A stretch of 64,000 nucleotides of DNA from a virus, in IMG/VR virus record IMGVR_UViG_3300031236_000003, positions 1-64,000 of that record, one strand, 5' to 3'. Within the stretch, counting starts at the first letter, position 1; each line of letters starts with the position of its first letter. Made by a program: the position numbers and the translations under genes. Shown piece after piece: positions 40,801 to 49,560 of this stretch. A model generated the notes under the pieces. It was not told where the DNA came from and did not search any database. It was given only the letters and a program-made list of their open reading frames with translations.

Positions 40801-43800
40801 GAATGGCCGGTCAATCTCTCTGGCGATGATGCTCCGGGACAACCCGACCGGCTACGCGAAGTACGTCGAAGACTTCCACGCGCGCGCGGCATCATTCGGT
40901 ATCGACCCGGCGGAAATTCTCAAGTACGAACACCCTGTCTTGCTCAAAGTGCTGGACGAGCCAGTAGACCGGAATAGCGCGCAGTGGGCGCTCATGGGCA
41001 TCGACATGAACGATTCCCAGTCCAGGGGGATCGGCGAAGTCGATATGGGAGCGGCGACGGCCAACCTGCTGACGCCGGAGTTTACCGACCGCCTAAGTGG
41101 GATTATCGACTCACTCGACATCTTCGACCGCAAGGGGACGGCTACGACGGTGCGCGAGGCCATGAGCGCGCGGTCTGCGGAGATAGCGAAACTGCTAACA
41201 GATGCCGGCGTGATTTCTCCGAATCGGCGCGTCGAATTCATCGACAAAGAGACTGGAGCACTCAAGGAGAAGGCGAAAGATTTATTCGAGAACCTTCTGA
41301 TGGGGCTGACTGTCACCGACTCCTCCGTCATCAAGGATGCCAAGCCGGCCATCAAAGACAAGCTGACTCGCGCCGGGATGTCGTTCGTAAAAATGAAGAG
41401 CGCCGGCGAGAACTGGAACCTCGCATCGTTCAACACGGACGCGATCCGGCTATTGAATCGGGCACAAGATGCGGAGGCCAGGTTACTAAGACTGGCCACG
41501 CCCGAAGCTCAGGCGCGCGGCGAAGGCTCAGAGTCGCTGATCGAGCGCTATCTCCATCCCACGAACTATCAGGACAAAAATGGCTTTGGTCCACAGGTCG
41601 ATCTTCTTTTGGATGGCCAGGCGCACGTTGCTCCGCCACATCCGGCAGTTGAAGCGCTGGCTCGGGCGATAGAAGAGTCGCCGCGGGATTACGCGACCAT
41701 GATCGCGGAGTATGCGAAATCGGCCACGGGCACCCAGTTGAGTATGTACGGCGCGGAGCACCCCGCCGTTGCATTCACCAACAAAATCGCCAGCCGGTAC
41801 AGCGACGGCAATGGTGGCAAACTCAGTGTGGCCCCCGAAGAGTGGGGCACAGTCGCTGGTCTGTCCGACAAGGCGAAGGCGGAAATCGAACTCGGCCACG
41901 GCCCGCTGCCAGTTGAACCCGAGGTCCACGCAGAGACTGCCATTGCGGATGTGACGCCGGATTCATCGAGCGTGACGGAGGCGATTCCCGAAGGACCGCG
42001 CACAGTGCAGGATTTGCGCAAGGCGATCGAGAACTTTCCTGGCCTCACTCCTGAATTAGCGGAAGCGGCGTCGCAAATGATCGAGCAGTTTCTTCCGAAC
42101 GCTCTTGGTATGAGCGTGGAGGAATTACTTGGCAATCGGCGGCTTAATTTCGCAATCGGCGGCAAAGATCTCGATAATCGCGGCTACATGCAGATGATTG
42201 GTGAAACTTCGGCTGTCATCGGGATTTGCGACTCTGCGGACATTTCCACCTTTGTCGAGGAGGTTGGGCACTACATCCGGCAATTTATGAAACCGGAGCA
42301 CCAATCTACTGCAAATAGATTCGTTGACTTTAAGCCGGAAGCCCCGAAGAATTTCAAGGATAGGTCTGGGGCGGTGGAGTTCGTTGAGTCGGCTAACAGG
42401 AAAATTGCGGAGACGGCGGAAAATAAAAAGAGTGTCGAAGCTGGGCAATGGGAGGTTGTCTCTTCGGGAGATGGCTTCGCTGCCCGTAAAGGGTGGTCTG
42501 AAGGCCAAGAAGAGATGTTTACAGGCGCGCTAAAGAGATATCACTTCGACGGAGGCATCCGGCGCGGCAATATGGAGAAGGTATTTTCGACGATATCGAA
42601 GGCTATGCAGTCGATATATTCCTTCGTGACGGCGCGGAAATGGGCGCAAGGTTCGAAAGAACTCAATGCCATGTTCGATAACTGGTACGACTGGGATAGG
42701 GCAGAGCGCAAGCCACTTACAACGCGACTCGACCCGGATGTACTGGCGGATGCAGCTAAGGGCGAGTGGCCGAAGAATCTCAAGTCTGTCGATTTCAGCG
42801 AACGGCAGGTGAGCGCCAAGGGAAGTAAGTTCACTTTCCTCGACGAAGAGGAGGCTCGCAACTTCATAAAGGATAAGAGGAACGCGGTCAAGGCCTACCG
42901 GATATACAAGGAACCTGGCAAGGACATGATCTACGTCATCGCCGATTCTAATACTAAGACACTCCATCAGCCCGGACTTAGTGAAACGTTCGATCTTGCC
43001 CGCAAGGCAAAAGACCTAGAAGCGCAACTCAAGAAGGAAAATGATCCCAGGCGGCAGGCGTGGCTGCGTGGACAGTTGAACGATGTCGAGAATAAGTTGC
43101 GAGGGTCTACATTCGTGGCTGGAGGAACGCCGGAGCCGAAAGACACCAGCGTCATCCAGTTGGTGCATGGTCTGAGCGAAAAGCCGACGATGAATGAGCC
43201 GACGACCCCGGCGCAGGCTGTGACCGTGCAGCAGGCCCAAGGCGACCCAACCGCAATTTCACTGGGAGGTGACCGTGGCAAACCGCGAGGAGTACCTGAT
43301 GGACCTGCTGGGGTTCGAGAAGAGAAGCCAGTTGATCGAGTTCCTGAACAAGCCAAGCCAGCCGACGGGGAACCTGCACCCGCAAAGGGTCGAAGAGGCG
43401 ACGGCGACATCGCCAAGCCAGCAAAGTCCCCCCTCAACGAAGTAAAGGCTGCGAAGCTCAAGGCACCCGACCGGCAGCGCGGGACGCCAGTGGCCGATCC
43501 CGATGTGTGGCGTGGGCATGTCGAGGCGCTAGGACTGCCGACCGGGACTCCGCCGCCGACCGTGCGCATTGATCCCGACATCCGAGACCTGATGATCTAC
43601 CCCGGCCAGGCGGAAGCAATCGAAGGCGCGTTGTCTGCGCTTCAGCAGCATGACGCGACAATCCTTGCAGCTCCGACCGGAGCCGGCAAGTCCTGGATGC
43701 TGTCTGCTATTGCCAATCACCTACTCGGCACCGGCGGCGACACGGTTGGCTTACTGGTAACTCGTAGCCAAAACCTAATCCATGAGGCCGACGGCTTCGT

Positions 43801-46800
43801 CGATACAGCCCGGAAGTTTGGCGTCGACGTGGACGAGTTGCCAACAAAGATGGCCGACCTCCAGACCGGCATGTACGCGGCGACTTACGCCGGAATCCGA
43901 GGCAATCGCGACCTGCTCACTGTTCCGTGGGACTTTGTGCTCTTTGACGAGTCAGCCGAGGCTCGGAACTGGACGGACTCCGAACAGGGCAAGGCCGTAA
44001 CCCTATTGGGACATGCGGCGAAGAAAGTAGTCTATTCGAGCGCCACGCCCTATTCGACGGTCATGGAACTCGGGTACATGCACAAGCTCGGCCTCTGGCC
44101 AAAGGGAGGGTTCACCGAATGGGCAAGGCAGTTTGGTTTGACGGAAGTTGGGCCAAATACCTACAGCGGTGGCACGAGCGCCAAAAAGCTCGAGAAGTTG
44201 CGGCAGCAGATCATCGAGCGAGGGCAGTGGCAAACGCTACACAAGGACATGGATGGCGTCGAGGCGCACGTCGCTCTGGTTCCGCAGACTCCTGAAGTCA
44301 GGGCTGGCGTGCGCAGTATCCGCCAGGCGTTCGCTATGGCCATGGAAGGCTTCAAGAGCGCCGGCATGAGCCGCTATCTGACGCCGACGGCTGGCCACGA
44401 AGCGATTTACCTCAAGCGGTACATCGAAAGCCAGCGGCTGCCGAACGCGATCGAGTTGGGCAAGAAGGCGATTGCCGACGGATGGAAGCCAATCTTCTTT
44501 TCGGAGTACCGTTCCGGCGCCGAGATGGGCATGGACTTCTTCCACAACCTACCGGGCGACATGGGCGCGCAAATCAACAAGCTCCTGCCGCCGCTGCCGG
44601 ATGTGGTGGCGAAGATGCGCGAGGCCTTCGGCGATAAGGTTGGAATCTTTGCCGGCGAGGCGAACGACCTGCGCGCGGACGAACTCTCGCAGTTCATGAC
44701 CGGCGACAAGGACGCTCTCTATATGACGTATGCTGCCGGAGGCGTTGGCGCGAACCCCCAGGATAAGGTGGGCGACAAGCCGCGCATGGGCATCTTCCTT
44801 GGTTTGCCCTGGTCTGGAATCATGTTCGAGCAGAGCACTGGACGCCCATGGCGCTACGGCACAATGTCGAATGTGGCAAACGTGTTTATCACATCTGACA
44901 CTCTGCCCGAGATGAAGGTGCTGGCGACGAAGATACTGCCGAGGATGCGTGCGCTGAAAGCGGCCGTCTACGGCGAGAAGATGGAATCGAAGCTCTCGAA
45001 GAACCTGCGCGAGTCGGTCGGTATTCCAGAGGAGATGCTGCAGTACGAACAGGGCGAGGAAGTTCAGACGCAGGCTGCCGAGTGGGAAAAGGATGGCGAG
45101 GGAGCCAACTACACCCATCTGAAAGACTTCGAGATGCCGAAGGCGAAGGATGCCAAGAACAAGGGCATGAAGTACAAGGGGCAAGGGAAGCGGCTCTACC
45201 AGGGGCCGAAGGAAGAAGACCCATGGGCGCGCGCGGCTAACGATGCTTGGGCCGATGTTCTGAAGCGGAGCAGCGGTCTACCGGCTCCGACGGCGCGCGC
45301 TATCACCGCCAACGAGGCCATTATTAAGTCGGAAGCGGCGCAGGCTGGGCGTAAGGCCATGGGTAGCGGAGAATCCGTGCCAGATGCGACGAAGCGGAAA
45401 TCGCTGGACATGATGAACGATATGCTGCTCTCCGACGCTAAACTCGTGAGGATGCACGGGGCGCAGGGCGGCGTACGCAATATTGGCCGCTTTGTGCAGG
45501 AGAATGGCTGGCTGCTTGCGACCTCCGGCGACAAGGTGGTAGAGAAGGCTTTCAAGCGCGCCGGGATGCCGGAGTTGGGCGAGGAAGTCAAGCGGCGCAT
45601 GATCGACTGGGATTTGCGCAAGGGGCTGTATCAGGGACGGCTGCAGGGCATGTTGCGCGAGATCATCAAGGGCAACAAAATCACGCCGAAGGAATTGGGG
45701 TTGGTATCGAAGATCGTCGAAAACAAAGGCTCATCTGATGAACCGCGCATCAACAAGGCCGTCGCCGAATTCCGCAAGTTCACCGCGCACGTCCGCAAAC
45801 TAATGGCTGACGCCGGATCCGTCGTCGTCGTCTACGAAGACGGCAAGCGCAAAGAGGTTCCGTACAAGGCCATCGAAGAGGATCCCAATTACTGGCCGCG
45901 CATGTATGACTGGGACCAGCCCTTCGTTATCAAAGAAAAGGACACCGGGAATCGCGTAGTTAAGACGTTGGCCGAGATCATGAATATGCCGACTGGCGAC
46001 GAGCGTCGCGAGCGGCTTATCAACGTATTTGCCGAGAGCAAGGGGATTCCCAAGCTTCAGGCGCAGGCATTCTTTGAGCGCAACGACCGCGGCATCCGCT
46101 TAGCTGGCAACGTGGAGCGCGCACGCCAGTTCGACATTCCGATGTATGGCCGTGATCGGCAGGCGCTGGAGCGGTACATCGACCAAGTATCGACGACACT
46201 GGCGACCACGGAGGTACACGGCCAGTTCCGGCAGAAGTTGGATCCGCTCATCGCAAAACTGCCAGATTACGAGAGCAAACTGGTGAACCACATCATCACG
46301 TCCGATCTTGACCCGGCACATCTGCCGAAATCCGATCGGCAGGCCATGTCCGCATTCAACACCGCCGTCATTACGGGAAAGATGTTCTACAGCCCGCTCA
46401 AGGTGGGGCTCCATCTTTGGAAGGCCGGCCTGTCCACCAACACACGCAGCCTCGTCTGGGCGATGTTTGAGGGCGTGACTCACCCGCAAGAGATGATGAC
46501 GCGGGCGAGAGATGCGAATGCGCTCATGGAGTACAGCAAGGCGGCGTGGCTGCACGATTACGGCGCAAAGTCAGGAGGCATCGCCCAGCTATTCCTCGAT
46601 TACACCGGGTTCACTTCGCTAATCAATTTTAGCCGCGTGATTTCTGCCGGCGCGGGGCGGCTGTGGTTCGAGAAGTATGCCTATCCCGAGCTAAAGAAAG
46701 ACCCGGAAAACAAGGACTTGCGCCGTAAGTTATCCGACCTCTATGGAATGTCGGATGAGCAACTGGACAACATCGTCAAGAATGGCTACGGGCCGGATGA

Positions 46801-47572
46801 CGTGCGCAGGATGGAGTTGGGAGCAGCTAACTGGACCACTGGCAGCAACCGGCCGTCAGAGATGCCACCTGCATTCCGTCCCGGCAAGAATGCGAGTCCG
46901 GTCGAGCATCGCCTGGCGACCATCCTTCGCATGACGCAATCGCTTCACGGCTTCATGTTCAAGACGGCGAATCTGGTGAACCGGGCAGTCTTCGAGCAAC
47001 TTTACAAGTCTGATTGGAAGAGCCCCGCGCCCTACCACTTGATCGGCCGCTTTGCTTTCAATGCTGGGTTGGCTGGATTTGCGCTTGAGCAGATTCAAGC
47101 TCTGCGTCACCGGATGTCGGGATCGTCGGAGGCGGACATTGAGAAGCGCCGGCACGAGTGGCTGGAGCAGCACCCGGCTTCGGCGGAGTCCCTGTGGTGG
47201 TCGATGGCAAACATCTCGATGGCGGTCGGCATCCAGCCGATGACGGAACTCTTTAATGAGATGGCTACGCGTGATCCGAAAGACAAGCAGAAACTCAATC
47301 AGCAGCACCGAGTTACACGGTCTGCGATGGGCATGATTCTCGGTATTCCCGGCGAGGACGTGACGGCAATTCTCACTGCGGTCGAGGATTACCATGCGAC
47401 GTTCGAGGACACCGGCCACCACAAGCAGGACGCGGAGACCCGCCGCGCGAACATCCGCGACCGGCTGCTCAATGAATTGGTTACCGCTACGGCGTCGATT
47501 TCAGTCCTGAAGCCGAAAAAGGTCGAACCCGCCTACGGTGGTCGCCACAAGCGCGTTTCCAGCCGCATGTAA
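37835..47572 (+). CDS. Giant polyvalent virion protein with ParB-like and SF2 helicase domains (3245 aa)
   Basis: A repeat of FANLVNSKLKKIEGG/FADLVNSKLSKIQ opens the protein (residues 26-58). A long helical part follows. A DdrB-like ParB-superfamily domain lies at about 890-1040 (HYAVGELTDLQTSHMP, VVDHDLHVVSANGRS). A metallopeptidase-like site near 1473 reads VEEVGHY and lacks the first His of HExxH. A superfamily 2 helicase follows: Walker A APTGAGKS near 1945, LFDESAE near 2035, SSATP near 2067 and QSTGRPWRYG near 2332. The C-terminal 700 residues are helical and typical of phage polyvalent proteins. Such proteins are packaged and injected with the genome; here it could act on DNA during entry. 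Confidence 0.85.
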   Translation: MADQATVPAPTTNPATPPTSGGGSDAFANLVNSKLKKIEGGRKDKFADLVNSKLSKIQTAKPASTASTPPPEKPAEPIHSPSWWETTKAVAGWAASGTADILFGSGGGVASIPGVESTYKGTDLDPDKIVKQGVAKGDPTAIKTAKLQQEIHETFEAPLLNVSGSKPFQSVFDPNSKNAVSRFATGATKSVEGMTSIENLYSLGSIYAMPESIAKPMGLRFQADLATSGVQGITQATEATATGDEGSGAEAWGGMFGNLAVIVGMHYGEKGIHAGVDAIKNRDTTATLNEKAQTEYKKKFADLDDNQKAAVLYGAVEDANPKFRKRIDEEVDRMRERRAKKKQDAPAVDANMVPGAAAMVEANAGTEQERQDRLDAAKKFARQIVARRTREEAYKQQTAQREHETRQAAAAAANTAAESSRVQGEKDRAAEEAKSLEAQRGFGVTEGRVAELLPNRGVGMTTERESGQRYDPEHPEAGGVPIVDRRATAGQEIPEKTAQMTAAEFRLNEISERETGTSFSSKSVAEQRNTASLLEKNHPEAWEAFKKTPAYDQYVADVKHADMADATIKGFLERNPEGEPESLHPGADMSMGLSQLILNRIDVDSVFKSDPATHRDLNEHAERTIGKSFDSMDSSGKVAALASYLKEKPTKVLAFMTDDLKSRIGSGQHIDLANMDAESRAQLQQQTLMATRDDIRRTMDAGIAEQMVAEERKAQQQELTDAMYASLNSRTPSLEAVYATSKDMTAQAASLGLGQVNSLDDLFKIEKDALSLPARIRTPATNEFLMRMRQVRAAAEDHVLRELAEATAQRVRDNPTAAWEYNAKQVLHFSGQAADLRQAADDLRAQGRKQEADTAQHAADVAKAKAEAIVTGAQIASTPPPAPAARKPLRVSVGRETRIVTPRNPEGYKAHYAVGELTDLQTSHMPHTFEKRPGVNQIVQPRDYSTDTDAQVEAHRRTMNPDNDVFLANGVTSQDGPAVVDHDLHVVSANGRSISLAMMLRDNPTGYAKYVEDFHARAASFGIDPAEILKYEHPVLLKVLDEPVDRNSAQWALMGIDMNDSQSRGIGEVDMGAATANLLTPEFTDRLSGIIDSLDIFDRKGTATTVREAMSARSAEIAKLLTDAGVISPNRRVEFIDKETGALKEKAKDLFENLLMGLTVTDSSVIKDAKPAIKDKLTRAGMSFVKMKSAGENWNLASFNTDAIRLLNRAQDAEARLLRLATPEAQARGEGSESLIERYLHPTNYQDKNGFGPQVDLLLDGQAHVAPPHPAVEALARAIEESPRDYATMIAEYAKSATGTQLSMYGAEHPAVAFTNKIASRYSDGNGGKLSVAPEEWGTVAGLSDKAKAEIELGHGPLPVEPEVHAETAIADVTPDSSSVTEAIPEGPRTVQDLRKAIENFPGLTPELAEAASQMIEQFLPNALGMSVEELLGNRRLNFAIGGKDLDNRGYMQMIGETSAVIGICDSADISTFVEEVGHYIRQFMKPEHQSTANRFVDFKPEAPKNFKDRSGAVEFVESANRKIAETAENKKSVEAGQWEVVSSGDGFAARKGWSEGQEEMFTGALKRYHFDGGIRRGNMEKVFSTISKAMQSIYSFVTARKWAQGSKELNAMFDNWYDWDRAERKPLTTRLDPDVLADAAKGEWPKNLKSVDFSERQVSAKGSKFTFLDEEEARNFIKDKRNAVKAYRIYKEPGKDMIYVIADSNTKTLHQPGLSETFDLARKAKDLEAQLKKENDPRRQAWLRGQLNDVENKLRGSTFVAGGTPEPKDTSVIQLVHGLSEKPTMNEPTTPAQAVTVQQAQGDPTAISLGGDRGKPRGVPDGPAGVREEKPVDRVPEQAKPADGEPAPAKGRRGDGDIAKPAKSPLNEVKAAKLKAPDRQRGTPVADPDVWRGHVEALGLPTGTPPPTVRIDPDIRDLMIYPGQAEAIEGALSALQQHDATILAAPTGAGKSWMLSAIANHLLGTGGDTVGLLVTRSQNLIHEADGFVDTARKFGVDVDELPTKMADLQTGMYAATYAGIRGNRDLLTVPWDFVLFDESAEARNWTDSEQGKAVTLLGHAAKKVVYSSATPYSTVMELGYMHKLGLWPKGGFTEWARQFGLTEVGPNTYSGGTSAKKLEKLRQQIIERGQWQTLHKDMDGVEAHVALVPQTPEVRAGVRSIRQAFAMAMEGFKSAGMSRYLTPTAGHEAIYLKRYIESQRLPNAIELGKKAIADGWKPIFFSEYRSGAEMGMDFFHNLPGDMGAQINKLLPPLPDVVAKMREAFGDKVGIFAGEANDLRADELSQFMTGDKDALYMTYAAGGVGANPQDKVGDKPRMGIFLGLPWSGIMFEQSTGRPWRYGTMSNVANVFITSDTLPEMKVLATKILPRMRALKAAVYGEKMESKLSKNLRESVGIPEEMLQYEQGEEVQTQAAEWEKDGEGANYTHLKDFEMPKAKDAKNKGMKYKGQGKRLYQGPKEEDPWARAANDAWADVLKRSSGLPAPTARAITANEAIIKSEAAQAGRKAMGSGESVPDATKRKSLDMMNDMLLSDAKLVRMHGAQGGVRNIGRFVQENGWLLATSGDKVVEKAFKRAGMPELGEEVKRRMIDWDLRKGLYQGRLQGMLREIIKGNKITPKELGLVSKIVENKGSSDEPRINKAVAEFRKFTAHVRKLMADAGSVVVVYEDGKRKEVPYKAIEEDPNYWPRMYDWDQPFVIKEKDTGNRVVKTLAEIMNMPTGDERRERLINVFAESKGIPKLQAQAFFERNDRGIRLAGNVERARQFDIPMYGRDRQALERYIDQVSTTLATTEVHGQFRQKLDPLIAKLPDYESKLVNHIITSDLDPAHLPKSDRQAMSAFNTAVITGKMFYSPLKVGLHLWKAGLSTNTRSLVWAMFEGVTHPQEMMTRARDANALMEYSKAAWLHDYGAKSGGIAQLFLDYTGFTSLINFSRVISAGAGRLWFEKYAYPELKKDPENKDLRRKLSDLYGMSDEQLDNIVKNGYGPDDVRRMELGAANWTTGSNRPSEMPPAFRPGKNASPVEHRLATILRMTQSLHGFMFKTANLVNRAVFEQLYKSDWKSPAPYHLIGRFAFNAGLAGFALEQIQALRHRMSGSSEADIEKRRHEWLEQHPASAESLWWSMANISMAVGIQPMTELFNEMATRDPKDKQKLNQQHRVTRSAMGMILGIPGEDVTAILTAVEDYHATFEDTGHHKQDAETRRANIRDRLLNELVTATASISVLKPKKVEPAYGGRHKRVSSRM

Positions 47573-47578
47573 AAACGC

Positions 47579-47607
47579 TTGCAGAAAACCTCCGCGTGTA
47601 GCAGAAT
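47579..47607 (+). promoter_or_regulatory. Promoter after the giant gene
   Basis: TTGCAG (47579-47584) is 17 bp from CAGAAT (47602-47607) and lies in AAAACGCTTGCAGAA. Transcription from it would begin near 47614, only a few bases before a terminator hairpin and then a tRNA. Confidence 0.5.
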
Positions 47608-47622
47608 CGTCGTAGGTCTTTC

Positions 47623-47658
47623 CGGGGTTCCTGCACGCGAACGGAACCCCGATTTTTT
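47623..47658 (+). terminator. Rho-independent terminator
   Basis: CGGGGTTCC (47623-47631) and GGAACCCCG (47643-47651) form a perfect 9-bp stem with an 11-base loop, followed by ATTTTTT (47652-47658). It closes the giant-protein operon. The first tRNA base follows immediately after the T-run. Confidence 0.9.
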
Positions 47659-47735
47659 GCCATCGTCGTATAGTGGCCCATTACACTCGGCCCTTACCCG
47701 AGTTGACCTCAGTTCGAATCTGAGCGATGGCACCA
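47659..47735 (+). tRNA. tRNA, anticodon CTT by position (Lys), with encoded CCA
   Basis: A complete cloverleaf is present: acceptor GCCATCG/CGATGGC, D-stem GTA/TAC, anticodon stem CTCGG/CCGAG with loop CCCTTAC, and T-arm CTCAG-TTCGAAT-CTGAG, ending ACCA. Counting places the anticodon as CTT (lysine, codon AAG). Position 33 is C instead of the nearly universal T, so the charge identity is not certain. Confidence 0.8.
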
Positions 47736-47795
47736 GTTCAAAATTGACCATCTAGCCCCCGCAAAACATGAGACGGTTGCCTTGAGGTACGTCCC

Positions 47796-47957
47796 ATGAT
47801 CTTGATTATTCTCCTGCTCTTGATCTTCGTGATTCCATTCGGCGGCAACTATTGGAACAACGGAGCGTACCGCAGCGCCGGCTTCGGTTTCGGCGGAATC
47901 CTGCTGGTCATCCTGGTACTGTTGCTGCTCACGCACTCGACATATATCCGACTTTAA
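47796..47957 (+). CDS. Small membrane protein of the DUF3309 type (53 aa)
   Basis: The product starts MILIILLLLIFVIPFGGNYW, has a Gly-rich turn (SAGFGFGGI) and a second hydrophobic helix (LLVILVLLLL). Two membrane passes with a Gly/aromatic loop are the pattern of DUF3309 proteins of bacteria. TTGAGG lies upstream. Role unknown; in a phage it might affect the inner membrane. Confidence 0.7.
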   Translation: MILIILLLLIFVIPFGGNYWNNGAYRSAGFGFGGILLVILVLLLLTHSTYIRL

Positions 47958-48048
47958 TAATTCATTTGCCTGCAACCGTCTGGCGAGATTACGATGATAG
48001 GCGAGCGTTAATCGCCCCCAACCCAGCAAAGAAAAAGAGGAAATCTCC

Positions 48049-48729
48049 ATGCCTGACGAAACCGTTGCAAGCACCCCCGCCGAGCCCGCCACCCCAGTAA
48101 CCCCGGTCGCTCCCGTTTCTCCTATTGCGCCTGTTCCGGTTGAAGCCGTGACCGCAGAACCCGGATTTTTCCCGGCCCCTGGCATCTTCAATGCCCCCGT
48201 CGCCGTGACTATGAGCGCGGCCGGCCCCGAAGTGGCCATCAACTACACGACCGACGGCACGGAACCCACCACGAGTTCGCCCGGCTACACCGGCCCGTTT
48301 GTTCTCGGTACGACCACGACCGTGAAGGCAATTGCGACGGCTCCGGATCACCTGCCCAGCCCTGTCGTCTCGGCACAGTACGCGGTGAGCGTGATCCAGT
48401 CGGCACCCGCGCCAGCGGCAAACACCACGACCGCAGAGAAGATCGGCAACGAAGTGGCAGCGGGCGTACAGCGCGCGGAAGTGATGGCCAGCGGCGCTCT
48501 GGATGCTACGGGCGCGTTTGCGCAGACGGTTGAGACGGAAGTGGTCAACGCGAAGGCAGCGCTGGCGCATCTGGAGACCAGTTCTAACGCTGGTGCGGCC
48601 GGGACGATAGTCCAGATCGCGATCAGCCGCTTCGCTGGCGTGATCGCAACGCTGGAGGCTGCACTCGGCATTCATCGGGCGACGACTGCACCTCCGCCGC
48701 CTCCGCCGGCCACGACCGAAACGAAATAA
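48049..48729 (+). CDS. Protein with chitobiase-C-like Ig fold
   Basis: The product is 226 residues. A Pro/Thr-rich N-terminus is followed by PGFFPAPGIFNAPVAVTMSA and INYTTDGTEPTTSSPGYTGP, then VKAIATAPDHLPSPVVSAQY, which is the chitobiase/beta-hexosaminidase C-terminal fold (residues 38-115), often a carbohydrate-binding or spacer domain. The C-terminal 90 residues are helical and resemble the protein at 49269. AAGAGGAAATCTCC precedes the ATG. Confidence 0.75.
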   Translation: MPDETVASTPAEPATPVTPVAPVSPIAPVPVEAVTAEPGFFPAPGIFNAPVAVTMSAAGPEVAINYTTDGTEPTTSSPGYTGPFVLGTTTTVKAIATAPDHLPSPVVSAQYAVSVIQSAPAPAANTTTAEKIGNEVAAGVQRAEVMASGALDATGAFAQTVETEVVNAKAALAHLETSSNAGAAGTIVQIAISRFAGVIATLEAALGIHRATTAPPPPPPATTETK

Positions 48730-48752
48730 GTTTTCCATGGGGAGTTTGGACA

Positions 48753-48785
48753 CGGCTCGGGACTTCGGTTCCGGGCCGCTTTTTT
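48753..48785 (+). terminator. Rho-independent terminator
   Basis: CGGCTCGG and CCGGGCCG form an 8-bp stem with one G-T pair around GACTTCGGTT, followed by CTTTTTT. It ends the tRNA/membrane-protein unit just before a new promoter. Confidence 0.85.
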
Positions 48786-48786
48786 G

Positions 48787-48815
48787 TTGACGCGGGATGC
48801 TGCAAGCGTGATACT
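48787..48815 (+). promoter_or_regulatory. Promoter of the 48822 gene
   Basis: TTGACG (48787-48792) is 17 bp from GATACT (48810-48815). The ATG follows 6 bases later, predicting a leaderless message. The spacer contains CTGCAAGCG (48800-48808), an inverted copy of the recurring CGCTTGCAG motif, so repression at the spacer is plausible. Confidence 0.6.
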
Positions 48816-48821
48816 GGAAAA

Positions 48822-49259
48822 ATGAAGAAGCGCGCGGGACTTGAACAAGGGCTACCGTTCATGCTTGGGACGGATGAGATTCCACCGCCGTTGCGCCGTC
48901 CGTGGCAAATGTGGAGTACCAGCAGCGACCCTTATCAGAATGGTTTGATTCAATTCGAGTTCACGGAAGAAGGTCTCGCGGTTGGATGGTTTCCAGATGC
49001 GAAGCAACTCATTCCGTGGCACGAATTGGCATGGGGGGCCGGGACTAAATCTCCCGATCTAAACGGCGAAGTGGAATGGGTCAGAGAGCAAGCCCAGGCG
49101 GAAGGCTATCGACTCGCCAAGAAGCAGTTTATCGAAGACATGCGCGGCAAGGTCACAAAGATAGGCTTGATGTTGATCGAAACCGACAATCCATTCCTCG
49201 CGAAGTACGCGGAAAAACTCAAGGAACTAATTGTAGAGACCGAAGCCTCCCTGGTTTGA
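48822..49259 (+). CDS. Hypothetical protein (145 aa)
   Basis: The product starts MKKRAGLEQGLPFMLGTDEI. The middle, QNGLIQFEFTEEGLAVGWFP, is beta-rich and the last 60 residues are helical (RLAKKQFIEDMRGKVTKIGL). The predicted leaderless start is 6 bases after the -10, with no Shine-Dalgarno. No family recognised. Confidence 0.68.
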   Translation: MKKRAGLEQGLPFMLGTDEIPPPLRRPWQMWSTSSDPYQNGLIQFEFTEEGLAVGWFPDAKQLIPWHELAWGAGTKSPDLNGEVEWVREQAQAEGYRLAKKQFIEDMRGKVTKIGLMLIETDNPFLAKYAEKLKELIVETEASLV

Positions 49260-49268
49260 AAGGAATCC

Positions 49269-49538
49269 ATGACCACCCCAACAGCAGCATCGATCGCCGC
49301 CGAAGTCCAGTCCGAAGTAGAGCAAGCCCTCGCGGCCCAACAGCAGCCGTCGGCAAGCGGCGACACCCTGGCAACCCAGGTCGAAGCGGAGACGGCAAGC
49401 ATCCAAGCGGCGCTGGCCCTGCTCAAGACGAGTTCCAACGTCTTCGCGCCGGAGACGATTGACGCGCGGGTTGCGTCAGCGCTGGAGTTGCATGTTGGGA
49501 ATCTTGCGGCGGCGACTGCGGCTTATCGGGAGGGGTAG
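49269..49538 (+). CDS. Ala-rich helical protein (89 aa)
   Basis: The product starts MTTPTAASIAAEVQSEVEQA and ends LKTSSNVFAPETIDARVASA then LELHVGNLAAATAAYREG. This tail parallels LETSSNAGAAGTIVQIAISR in the protein at 48049, so the two probably share a helical domain by duplication. AAAGGAATCC precedes the ATG. Confidence 0.65.
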   Translation: MTTPTAASIAAEVQSEVEQALAAQQQPSASGDTLATQVEAETASIQAALALLKTSSNVFAPETIDARVASALELHVGNLAAATAAYREG

Positions 49539-49560
49539 CGTGCGAAGGAGGCAGGGGACA

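Noticed and set aside
42230-42270. Active zinc metallopeptidase in the giant protein
   Set aside because: The HExxH motif lacks its first His (reads EEVGH), so activity cannot be claimed.
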